Shown: piece after piece, positions 1 to 6,203 of the stretch
Position numbering within the stretch: position 1 is the stretch's first letter
Layout of the letters: every line of letters starts with the position of its first letter
DNA from: Clostridium sp. CAG:167
GTDB taxonomy: Bacteria > Bacillota > Clostridia > Lachnospirales > Lachnospiraceae
NCBI GenBank assembly: GCA_000433735.1
Contig: HF998338.1
Span: 1,764 to 12,850 of the forward strand
DNA length: 11,087 nt
Direction of reading: 5' to 3'
Notes under the pieces: model-generated
Databases searched by the model: none
Seen by the model: only the letters and a program-made list of their open reading frames with translations
What the model was told of the DNA's origin: nothing
Translations under genes and position numbers: made by a program

Positions 1-2961
1 AAAGAACGAATACCGCTAAAACCGAATACGAAGCTGATATTTAAAAATCAAGCGGGAGGCAGTATGCCTTTTTTTATCCGTTCCGTGGTGGGGCAGGGAG
101 GATCCTGTCTTGTATATGACGGATATTATGAGAACAATGCAGGGGGAAAAAGCACGGTCCGTGTCAAAGAGTGTTACCCCTATATGCTTTCGATGGAAAG
201 AAACAGCCAGGGAGGATTGATGATTACTCAGAAAAGTCAGCGAAAGCAGTTTGAACTATATAAAAAACGGTTTCGGGATTCCTTTGTGGTGATCAGCGAA
301 CTGCATGAAATGGCGGGACTGACAAACTATACCTCACAAGTGTATGATCTGTACGAAAAAAATGGAACTTTGTATACGGTGTCTTCTTATGTAGAGGGAA
401 ATACTCTGGACAAAATCCAGTTTTCGTCCATCCGGGAGGTACTACGTGTTGTGATGAGTACGGCGAAGTGTATTCAGCAGATCCATGAGAGGGGATATCT
501 GTATCTGGATGTGAAACCGGAAAATATACGGATGTATGCAACAACGCCGGAAATGGTGGAACTGTTTGACTTTGATACAGTAATTCCCCAGGGGATGAAG
601 GAAGGTTTGAGTAACTACCGTGTGGCTTGTTCCAGAGGATATGCGCCGTTGGAACAAAAAATGGGAGATATGTCACAGATCGGAACATATACAGATATTT
701 ATGCAGTGGGGGCACTGCTTTTTTCGCTTATTTTTGGAAGAACACCCAGGGCGGTGGATTGTGGCGACGAGGCGTCTTATGATTATACAAAATTAAAATG
801 GAATGTGCTTTACCATCCGGGACTATACCGGGAACTGACGGTATTTTTCCATAAGACACTGCAGGCCGGCACAAAAGACCGTTATCCGGATATGAGACAG
901 GTGCTGGAGCAGTTGGAAAGGATTGAACGTTTTGGGGCAGAGGAGACAGTGATTTCCTGCAGCAGACCGGCTGTAGTACCTGAGAAAATGGTGGGAAGAC
1001 AGAAGGAATGTGACAGCCTTTTTCACTGGTGGCAGGGAGAAGATCCGATCACATTTGTAACCGGTATGGGCGGAATCGGCAAAAGTACAGTTGTCAGCAA
1101 GTTTGTACAGGACAATAAAAACTGTTTTGATCAGGTTATTTATCTGTCATGGAAAGAATCTCTGGAACAAACTTTGACGGATGACAGGAACTTTGGTATC
1201 ACCGGATATAAAAAAGAAGGGGAGGAAGAGACGGCAGAATATTTTATCAGAAAAATGAAGGCAGTCAGGAGATTGGCAGAGAAAGAAAGATTTCTTTTGA
1301 TCCTGGATAATTTTGAGGGAAACATCACAGAGGGTTTTGCCGAGGTATTGAAGGTAAACTGGAAAGTAATACTGGTGACCCGCAGAAACATGGAATTGTC
1401 CGGTTATCCGGTGCAAAAAATATTGCCGCTGCAAAAGACGGATGAGATTTACCGGCTGTTTGAGAATAATCTGGGGCGCAGATTAAAGACAGATGAGACG
1501 GCGATCGTAACCAAATTAGCAGACAAAGTGGAGAGGCATACCCTTCTTTTATCCTTGATAGCAAGGCAGGTAGCTAAAAGTTATCTGAGTATGAAACAGG
1601 CATGGGACCTGGCAGAAGCTTATGGTGTTTCACAGATGGCACCGGAGAAGGTGGATTATCTTCAGAATGGTGTAGAAGGATATGACAAAATATCCCGCAT
1701 CATCAAAGTATTATATGATGCGTCGGGGCTGTCGGATGAGAAAAAGAGATGTCTGAAATTTTTCTCATTATTTGATGCACCGGGTATTTCTGTGGGGGAA
1801 TCCCGCGGTGTTTTGCAGTTAGGTTCACTGGATGCTGTCAATGAGTTACATGAGGAGGGATGGATCCGAATTCAGGGAGAAAGAGTGCAGATGCATCCGT
1901 TGATCCATGAGTCGATACAGCAGATGGAATGGAGTGAGAAAGACAGAGAGTGTGCTAAGAGGCAGATGGAGATCCTCTGTCAGCAGATACAATGGGAATT
2001 TGGAACATGGGAAAGAGAAAGAATGACATTCGATGGACAGAAAAGCGGCGTATTGGAAACGGCAAAATCGGTTCTTAAGTATGGCGGAGAGGACAACTGT
2101 CTGGCGGAATCAAAGTGCTGTAAACAACTTCAGATTCTGACTTTACTCTATCTGCCGAAGGAGGATGAGAAATATATTCTAGCCAAGGCAGCGCTGCTGC
2201 TGCGGGAAAGAGGAAAGGAAAATCCCAGACAATGGATGGAATTACAGGACTATGTAGTGTATCTTTTGTGCCAGAGAAAAGAATATGAAAAGGCAGCAGT
2301 CTGCATGAAAGAGGCAGAAAAGTATGCGTCGGAATCAGGCGACCTTTATATCTGGGGACGGTACTATGATATGAAAGCAGGACTGTACGACGAAATGTTG
2401 AATGGCGCTTATGATGATACCGGTAAAAAGGAGCAATGCCTGATCCATAAGATGTTACGGGCGGTAGACAAGTCTATCAATTGTATGAAGAGAGCCGGCG
2501 GGAAAGAGGCAGAGAGATTGGTAGTAAAATACACTTATGGTAAAATTTTCCTTCTCATCCGGTGTATGCCGGAACGGGATCTCAAAATAAAAAGGCTGAT
2601 TATTGAGATGGAAAAAGTGCTTAAAAGAGATGGTTCATATCGCATGGAATTTCAATTTCTCCATTATATGGCCAGGGCCTGGTATTTTACTTTGTGCCGA
2701 GAAAAGGCAGAACAAGTTCTCTATAACCTGAAAAAGGCGGGAAAATGTTCGATCCCGGATGGCAGATCGGATCTGGACCAAATTGATTATTGGATCATCC
2801 CGGGGGCGAATATGCTGTTTGAACTGGGGGAGGGAGATCAGGCCGAGGAGTGGCTTACGAAAGGAAAAGCCTTGTGTGAGGCACATCCGGAGGAACTTCC
2901 TTTTATGAGAAAGAAGGATGAAATAGAGCAGCACCTGAGAGAGGTAAAGAAATATTTTTAA
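1..2961 (+). CDS. Ser/Thr protein kinase fused to NB-ARC-like STAND NTPase and helical repeats (5'-partial)
   Basis: Likely cytosolic signalling protein. Residues are numbered from the ATG at 64. The kinase domain covers about 1-280: glycine-rich loop GQGGSC (10-15), ATP lysine K35 in VRVKE, catalytic loop YLDVKPEN with D149, K151 and N154, metal-binding DFD (169-171) in place of DFG, and GYAPLEQ in the activation segment. A P-loop NTPase follows: Walker A GMGGIGKST (334-342), Walker B LLILDN with D415, a VTRRN sensor-like motif, and MHP at 610-612, resembling the MHD motif of NB-ARC proteins. Residues 630-965 are helical and TPR-like. The ATG at 64 has a GGGAGG site four bases upstream, but the frame is open back to base 1 and the upstream residues (RIPLKPNTKLIFKNQAGGS) look like the usual lead-in to this kinase fold, so the true start is probably outside the window. 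No membrane segment is visible. The ligand and kinase substrate are unknown. Confidence 0.88.
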   Translation, partial: KERIPLKPNTKLIFKNQAGGSMPFFIRSVVGQGGSCLVYDGYYENNAGGKSTVRVKECYPYMLSMERNSQGGLMITQKSQRKQFELYKKRFRDSFVVISELHEMAGLTNYTSQVYDLYEKNGTLYTVSSYVEGNTLDKIQFSSIREVLRVVMSTAKCIQQIHERGYLYLDVKPENIRMYATTPEMVELFDFDTVIPQGMKEGLSNYRVACSRGYAPLEQKMGDMSQIGTYTDIYAVGALLFSLIFGRTPRAVDCGDEASYDYTKLKWNVLYHPGLYRELTVFFHKTLQAGTKDRYPDMRQVLEQLERIERFGAEETVISCSRPAVVPEKMVGRQKECDSLFHWWQGEDPITFVTGMGGIGKSTVVSKFVQDNKNCFDQVIYLSWKESLEQTLTDDRNFGITGYKKEGEEETAEYFIRKMKAVRRLAEKERFLLILDNFEGNITEGFAEVLKVNWKVILVTRRNMELSGYPVQKILPLQKTDEIYRLFENNLGRRLKTDETAIVTKLADKVERHTLLLSLIARQVAKSYLSMKQAWDLAEAYGVSQMAPEKVDYLQNGVEGYDKISRIIKVLYDASGLSDEKKRCLKFFSLFDAPGISVGESRGVLQLGSLDAVNELHEEGWIRIQGERVQMHPLIHESIQQMEWSEKDRECAKRQMEILCQQIQWEFGTWERERMTFDGQKSGVLETAKSVLKYGGEDNCLAESKCCKQLQILTLLYLPKEDEKYILAKAALLLRERGKENPRQWMELQDYVVYLLCQRKEYEKAAVCMKEAEKYASESGDLYIWGRYYDMKAGLYDEMLNGAYDDTGKKEQCLIHKMLRAVDKSINCMKRAGGKEAERLVVKYTYGKIFLLIRCMPERDLKIKRLIIEMEKVLKRDGSYRMEFQFLHYMARAWYFTLCREKAEQVLYNLKKAGKCSIPDGRSDLDQIDYWIIPGANMLFELGEGDQAEEWLTKGKALCEAHPEELPFMRKKDEIEQHLREVKKYF

Positions 2962-2966
2962 TGGGG

Positions 2967-2998
2967 AAAAGACTCGATGAAGGTCGGGTCTTTTTTTT
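2967..2998 (+). terminator. Rho-independent terminator after the kinase-STAND gene
   Basis: AAGACTCGA (2969-2977) pairs with TCGGGTCTT (2984-2992) through nine pairs, one of them G-U, around a six-base loop. The right arm runs directly into a T tract that ends at 2998. It begins a few bases after the kinase stop codon and insulates that gene from the MerR module. Confidence 0.85.
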
Positions 2999-3104
2999 AT
3001 GGGCAAGGTCTCAGAAGTACGAGGCTGTGCACTTACAAATCCAGAAAATAAAAGTCCGGTGTACAATGGGAAAAGAAGGGAGGAGAAGAAGATAGAAAAA
3101 AAGT

Positions 3105-3134
3105 TTGACTGCACGCAGCGTGCAGTTTTAATCT
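3105..3134 (+). promoter_or_regulatory. Putative merR promoter with overlapping dyad operator
   Basis: TTGACT at 3105-3110 is a good -35 element. The dyad ACTGCACGCAGCGTGCAGT (3108-3126) has perfect 8-bp arms around a 3-base centre and fills the space to the -10 region. Either TTTAAT (3127-3132, 16-bp spacer) or TAATCT (3129-3134, 18-bp spacer) could be the -10. A dyad between -35 and -10 is the classic position for MerR-family operators, and the next gene encodes a MerR-type protein, so autoregulation is inferred. Transcription from here would start about 3138-3142, only a few bases before the first ATG. Confidence 0.6.
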
Positions 3135-3144
3135 GGATGAAAAT

Positions 3145-3477
3145 ATGGAATGTATGAGTTTAAGAGCAATGTGTGAACTGCTAAACATTTCAAGGAGGAG
3201 TATCCAGTGCTACGAAAAGGCAGGACTGATGACTCCCACAACAAAAAACAAATATGGTCACTTGCTTTATGATGAAAGCGCATTTCACAGAGCAGAAATG
3301 ATTCGATTCTTACAACAGTTAGGATTCAAACTAAGGGAAGTCAAAGAGATCATTGACGCACCGGATGATGTGATAAAGGAGGCACTTGAAAAACGGGTGG
3401 ATGAACTGGAACACGAGAAAGTAAAGATGGATCAGATTATGCAGGAAGCACGGGATTATATTGAAAAATTGAGTTAG
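3145..3477 (+). CDS. Short MerR-family transcriptional regulator
   Basis: A 110-residue DNA-binding protein made almost entirely of the MerR winged-helix domain. LRAMCELLNISRRSIQCYEKAGL (residues 6-28) is the helix-turn-helix with the family's R-x-x-x-YEK-x-GL signature. NKYGHLLYDESA is the wing and RAEMIRFLQQLGFKLREVKEII the second recognition subdomain. Residues 74-108 are a charged heptad-like helix suited to dimerisation. There is no separate effector domain, so any inducer site must be small or absent. The first ATG (3145) and an in-frame ATG at 3154 are both plausible; neither has a convincing ribosome binding site, which fits a very short or absent leader. The gene lies nineteen bases before a membrane-protein gene and is probably co-transcribed with it. 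The regulated targets are inferred to be the downstream envelope genes. Confidence 0.85.
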   Translation: MECMSLRAMCELLNISRRSIQCYEKAGLMTPTTKNKYGHLLYDESAFHRAEMIRFLQQLGFKLREVKEIIDAPDDVIKEALEKRVDELEHEKVKMDQIMQEARDYIEKLS

Positions 3478-3496
3478 GAAAATGGAGGGAATTTTT

Positions 3497-4021
3497 ATGA
3501 ACAAGAAAGTTGCAATTCCGTTTGGGATTACATTAGCAGGAGTGGTTTTAATGATTATAATGCTTTTTCTCCCGTATGCGTCAGCAACCAGTGAGTATAA
3601 AGAGGTATTAAATCAGAACAAAGAGGGGATATTTGCACAGGAAATAGGCATGACAAATGCAGATGCAGTACATATCTCATTGGTGAAATACGCCAGAATT
3701 TATGCGGCAGGAGCGAAGTCGCTGGAAGCAGTGAAGGCCGTTGCCATTATGGGGATTATCATTATTTCGGCCTATGCATTATTTGCAGTTTTGACATTAC
3801 TTATGACCATATTGAAAAAAAGTATCGCCGTAATTGTGTTTGATATACTTACGCTGCTGGATTTCTGGCTGATCCGGTTTGATTTTTCGGACCGGGGTGT
3901 AATACCCAGCAGTCGATACGGCTGGGGAATAGCCAGTTATCTGCCATATTTTTTAGGTGTTGTTGTGTTGGCGGGAGCTATATGGATGTTGGTTGAAAAG
4001 AAGAAAATGAAAGAGCAGTAA
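3497..4021 (+). CDS. Predicted four-helix integral membrane protein, function unknown
   Basis: A 174-residue protein with four hydrophobic segments at about 6-26, 81-105, 109-126 and 147-167. The gap between the first and second is about 54 residues of polar sequence (TSEYKEVLNQNKEG onward), likely outside the membrane. The C-terminus is basic (EKKKMKEQ), consistent with an inside location. The ATG at 3497 is preferred over an in-frame ATG at 3482 because GGAGGG (3484-3489) sits seven bases before it. I do not recognise the family and see no catalytic motif. Its position directly after the MerR gene and 18 bases before a lipoprotein gene suggests one transcript encoding envelope proteins. The last bases of this gene also recur further downstream at a rearrangement junction. 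Confidence 0.75.
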   Translation: MNKKVAIPFGITLAGVVLMIIMLFLPYASATSEYKEVLNQNKEGIFAQEIGMTNADAVHISLVKYARIYAAGAKSLEAVKAVAIMGIIIISAYALFAVLTLLMTILKKSIAVIVFDILTLLDFWLIRFDFSDRGVIPSSRYGWGIASYLPYFLGVVVLAGAIWMLVEKKKMKEQ

Positions 4022-4177
4022 GGAAAGAAAGGAAAAATTATGTTATTGAAAAAATTGAGTTATGTATGTGCGGCCACATTGGTGATTGTGAGTTTGGCAG
4101 GTTGTGGAACGAAGGAAAATAGCACTGGAACCGATACGGCATCTACCCAAACCCAGGAGGATGTGTCAACCTCTACC
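4012..4177 (+). repeat. Direct repeat copy 1: gene end, RBS, signal peptide and linker
   Basis: These 166 bases recur at 4622-4787 with an exact offset of 610 and only two differences, both A to G near the ribosome binding site. Bases 4034-4177 are identical to 4644-4787. The repeat starts in the last codons of the membrane-protein gene, covers the stop codon and Shine-Dalgarno region, and ends after codon 46 of the lipoprotein gene. The near-identity implies a recent duplication or gene conversion. Confidence 0.95.
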
Positions 4178-4558
4178 GATGCACCGGAAGAAGATGAGAC
4201 AGAGGATGAGGCATCAGTGAGTGAATCATCAAACAAAAAAGAGACAACGAACAAGAAAAAAACAACAAAGAAGAAAACGAAGAAGAAAAGTACGGGTTTA
4301 CGCGCTGATTTTAAAAAGGCAATGGACAGTTACGAAGATTTTATGGATGAGTATTGTTCATTTATGAAGAGTTATCAGGAAGATCCAACCGATGCAAGTT
4401 TACTGGAGGATTATGCTTCTTATATGAGTAAATACTCAGATATGGTCAAGAAATTTGAGAAGTGGGAAAGTAAGGACCTGAACGAGAAAGAGATGGAGTA
4501 TTATATAGATGTTCAGGCGAGGGTTACGAAGAAATTGGCGAAAGTATCCGCTAAATAA
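4040..4558 (+). CDS. Lipoprotein with charged linker and small helical domain (DUF6591-like)
   Basis: A 172-residue predicted surface lipoprotein. The signal peptide MLLKKLSYVCAATLVIVS ends in the lipobox LAGC, with C22 the lipid-modified cysteine. A Ser/Thr-rich linker follows, then an acidic run (APEEDETEDE, about 49-58), then a strongly basic run rich in KKK and TT (about 67-85). The C-terminal domain (about 88-172) is helical, with motifs such as AMDSYEDFMDEYCSFMKSY and YASYMSKYSDMVKKFEKW. This resembles a domain I recall as DUF6591 in Clostridia; the name is from memory and the function is unknown. It is placed 18 bases after the membrane-protein gene and probably shares its transcript. 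Its first 46 codons are identical to those of the next lipoprotein gene, but the mature domains are unrelated. Confidence 0.82.
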   Translation: MLLKKLSYVCAATLVIVSLAGCGTKENSTGTDTASTQTQEDVSTSTDAPEEDETEDEASVSESSNKKETTNKKKTTKKKTKKKSTGLRADFKKAMDSYEDFMDEYCSFMKSYQEDPTDASLLEDYASYMSKYSDMVKKFEKWESKDLNEKEMEYYIDVQARVTKKLAKVSAK

Positions 4559-4600
4559 TATTGGTGAATTCAAGGTTATGTTGAGTTTGCTTATATGAAT

Positions 4601-4628
4601 TATGATGAAAGCGCATTTCACAGAGCAG
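4601..4628 (+). repeat. Displaced 28-bp fragment of the merR coding sequence
   Basis: This stretch matches 3268-3295 inside the merR gene exactly (codons for YDESAFHRA and one base more). It sits between two lipoprotein genes, where it has no coding role. Its last seven bases, AGAGCAG, also end the membrane-protein gene at 4012-4018 and begin repeat copy 2. This is the pattern left by a duplication of the merR-membrane-lipoprotein segment followed by deletion between two short homologies. Confidence 0.9.
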
Positions 4629-4787
4629 TAAGGAAAGAGAGGGAAAATTATGTTATTGAAAAAATTGAGTTATGTATGTGCGGCCACATTGGTGATTGTG
4701 AGTTTGGCAGGTTGTGGAACGAAGGAAAATAGCACTGGAACCGATACGGCATCTACCCAAACCCAGGAGGATGTGTCAACCTCTACC
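4622..4787 (+). repeat. Direct repeat copy 2: gene end, RBS, signal peptide and linker
   Basis: Second copy of the 166-base repeat at 4012-4177. It supplies the ribosome binding region, signal peptide, lipobox and first linker of the second lipoprotein gene. Identity stops abruptly after the codons for STST; downstream sequence is unrelated to copy 1. Confidence 0.95.
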
Positions 4788-5342
4788 AGCACTCAGACGC
4801 AAGCGCCTGTAGATAGTAATGTGGATGTGACGGAAAAACCAGAAGTGACTGAGACACCACAATCAAATGACACTAGTAAGGATGTTTCAACGTTGGATAC
4901 ATCATCACCGGATGCAATTATTGAATCTGCAAATGCCCTTCAGAAAAAAGAGATAGATGCTTTGAAATCAGAGTGGGAAAGTTTGAAAGGAAAAGTGGAT
5001 TCGTATAAATCATTTGTGAACAAAGAAGAGGAGATTGAGGCATTTTATAAGAAAGTGGCAGATAAATGTACGGCAATGTGCACAACTGGTTACGAAGCAA
5101 GTCTGGCATATGCAAAAGCAATCAATAGTTCAGGAAAAAGTTTTGAAGATAAATACAAAGATAGTAAGAATATTGAAGAAGATATTTATGATGATTTGTT
5201 TGATGGTATTAATGATTCAATTTACGAGGATTTATTCAAAGACATGACCAGAAGTTTTTATGAAGATGTTTTAGATGATCAGGACAAATCAGGCGTAGAT
5301 TATTCAACATGGTATGACACGAGATCAGATGAATATAATTGA
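4650..5342 (+). CDS. Chimeric lipoprotein with repeat-containing helical domain, cut by an in-frame TGA
   Basis: A 230-residue predicted lipoprotein. Residues 1-46, including lipobox LAGC with C22, are identical at DNA level to the preceding lipoprotein. A Thr/Pro/Asp-rich linker runs to about residue 85. The mature part is helical and acidic: IIESANALQKKEIDALKSEW, then degenerate repeats IYDDLF, IYEDLF and FYEDVL (about 179-210), then WYDTRSDEYN. Translation stops at TGA 5340-5342, yet the same frame continues for 53 codons with two more copies of the WYD-RSD-YN unit, so this end is probably not ancestral. The mature region is more AT-rich than the flanking genes, which hints at a different origin. 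I do not recognise the family. It may be a truncated but functional lipoprotein or an early pseudogene. Confidence 0.75.
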   Translation: MLLKKLSYVCAATLVIVSLAGCGTKENSTGTDTASTQTQEDVSTSTSTQTQAPVDSNVDVTEKPEVTETPQSNDTSKDVSTLDTSSPDAIIESANALQKKEIDALKSEWESLKGKVDSYKSFVNKEEEIEAFYKKVADKCTAMCTTGYEASLAYAKAINSSGKSFEDKYKDSKNIEEDIYDDLFDGINDSIYEDLFKDMTRSFYEDVLDDQDKSGVDYSTWYDTRSDEYN

Positions 5343-5441
5343 TGGTATGATACAAGATCTGATATCTATAATGAATGGTATGATGCAAGGTCTGATATTT
5401 ATAACTTCTATAGTGATCTGAGTACAGAATTATACAGCGAG
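5310..5441 (+). repeat. 33-bp (11-residue) tandem repeat, about four units
   Basis: Units begin at 5310, 5343, 5376 and 5409. They encode WYDTRSDEYN-stop, WYDTRSDIYN-E, WYDARSDIYN-F and the degenerate YSDLSTELYS-E. The first three are close at DNA level and the fourth has drifted. The stop codon at 5340-5342 falls exactly at the eleventh position of unit one, where later units have Glu or Phe. Confidence 0.85.
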
Positions 5442-5504
5442 GATCAAAAAAGAGTAGATAAAGTTATTGCAAAATTAGAAAAGAAAATTGAAAAAAGAAA
5501 GTAA
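5343..5504 (+). pseudogene. In-frame continuation of the chimeric lipoprotein past the TGA
   Basis: The frame of the preceding lipoprotein stays open for 53 codons after its TGA and ends at TAA 5502-5504. It encodes two more 11-residue repeats, a diverged fourth unit and a basic helical tail (DQKRVDKVIAKLEKKIEKRK). The uninterrupted coding character shows that this was the original C-terminus. No ribosome binding site or start codon allows it to be made separately. Confidence 0.7.
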
Positions 5505-5566
5505 CTACCCTATACAAGAAGTTTGTGGCTGTATAGTTAATACACTTATAAAAGAGGAGGATTGGT

Positions 5567-5980
5567 ATGAAGAAAATTATTTGCGTTATGGCAATTATGC
5601 TGTTTGGAATCTCAGGATTGGTTGCATGTGGTAAGTCAGATTCAAAGTATACTGGAATCTGGAAGATGGAAAAAATTAGTAAGGATGGTTCAGATTATAC
5701 GTTAGAGGAGATAAAAAAATTAGGTGATGACGGTAAATATGATGGTGCTTTTGTTATAAAAGAAGGTGGATCCGCTGTTGTGATGGATGCTTCAGGACAA
5801 AATCAAGAACTTGAGTGGAAAGAAACAGATAAGGGAATTTCTCTTGGAGGGAAAGAATTAGAATACGAGGATAACAAACTGACTATTGATGCTAAAAAAG
5901 ATGAAACATGGTATTTTCAAAAAGTGTCTGATAGTCAGAATGTTACGGATGTATCCTTTGATGAGGAAAAAGAGAAATAA
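5567..5980 (+). CDS. Small lipoprotein with lipocalin-like beta domain
   Basis: A 137-residue predicted lipoprotein. The signal peptide MKKIICVMAIMLFGISG is followed by lipobox LVAC with C21 as the lipidated residue. The mature part starts with YTGIWKMEKISKDGSDYT, a G-x-W opening followed by alternating short strands (AFVIKEGGSAVVMD, LEWKETDKGISLGG, KELEYEDNKLTID, ETWYFQKV). This pattern resembles the small lipocalin-like or META-like lipoprotein domains common in Clostridia, but I cannot name the family. GAGGAGG at about 5554-5560 gives a strong ribosome binding site. It is the last gene before a strong terminator, 62 bases after the broken lipoprotein, so it is probably the end of the same transcript. 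No catalytic residues are evident. Confidence 0.8.
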   Translation: MKKIICVMAIMLFGISGLVACGKSDSKYTGIWKMEKISKDGSDYTLEEIKKLGDDGKYDGAFVIKEGGSAVVMDASGQNQELEWKETDKGISLGGKELEYEDNKLTIDAKKDETWYFQKVSDSQNVTDVSFDEEKEK

Positions 5981-6017
5981 TCAAATTATAGATAGGAATT
6001 ATGTTAATGCCGAAGAT

Positions 6018-6053
6018 GGAAAGAGCGGAATCAGGTGTGGTTCTGCTCTTTTT
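6018..6053 (+). terminator. Rho-independent terminator closing the lipoprotein cluster
   Basis: AAAGAGCGGAATCA (6020-6033) pairs with TGGTTCTGCTCTTT (6038-6051) through 14 pairs, two of them G-U, around the loop GGTG. The right arm runs into a short T tract. It lies about 40 bases after the third lipoprotein gene. Confidence 0.85.
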
Positions 6054-6131
6054 AACAAATATAAGAATAAGGATATCTGTGTGGATGATAAAAATTTATG
6101 TTTGATGCTGGAATAATATGTGAAGCAATTA

Positions 6132-6160
6132 TTGTATGAGTACATTTTCAGTGTTATACT
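6132..6160 (+). promoter_or_regulatory. Putative sigma-A promoter for the UPF0178 operon
   Basis: TTGTAT (6132-6137) and TATACT (6155-6160) are separated by exactly 17 bases, and a TGT lies just before the -10. The implied leader of about 37 bases ends at the ribosome binding site of the UPF0178 gene. Confidence 0.6.
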
Positions 6161-6203
6161 ATCATTAAAATATTACATACAGTCCAAAGGAGTGTGTATT
6201 ACG

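Noticed and set aside
2635..3114. 159-codon open frame on the minus strand
   Set aside because: It is antisense to the kinase-STAND tail, runs through the terminator, and its translation is a low-complexity Phe/Ser/Leu mix with no domain.
4012..4787. Insertion sequence or transposon ends as cause of the duplication
   Set aside because: No transposase, terminal inverted repeats or target-site duplication is seen; the microhomology junction explains the pattern better.
5035..5247. 70-codon + strand frame inside the second lipoprotein
   Set aside because: Out-of-frame shadow of the lipoprotein, with a composition typical of frame-shifted AT-rich coding DNA.
5340..5342. TGA read as selenocysteine
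   Set aside because: No bacterial SECIS-like hairpin is evident just after the codon, and the repeat position is Glu or Phe in other units, not Cys.
5310..5441. CRISPR-like array
   Set aside because: The 33-bp units are contiguous, in frame and encode a protein repeat; there are no unique spacers.
5510..5537. Hairpin CTATAC / GTATAG between the second and third lipoproteins as terminator
   Set aside because: Six-pair AT-rich stem with a 15-base loop and no T tract.
5886..6116. 76-codon + strand frame after the third lipoprotein
   Set aside because: It overlaps the end of a well-supported lipoprotein in another frame, spans the terminator, and has no ribosome binding site.
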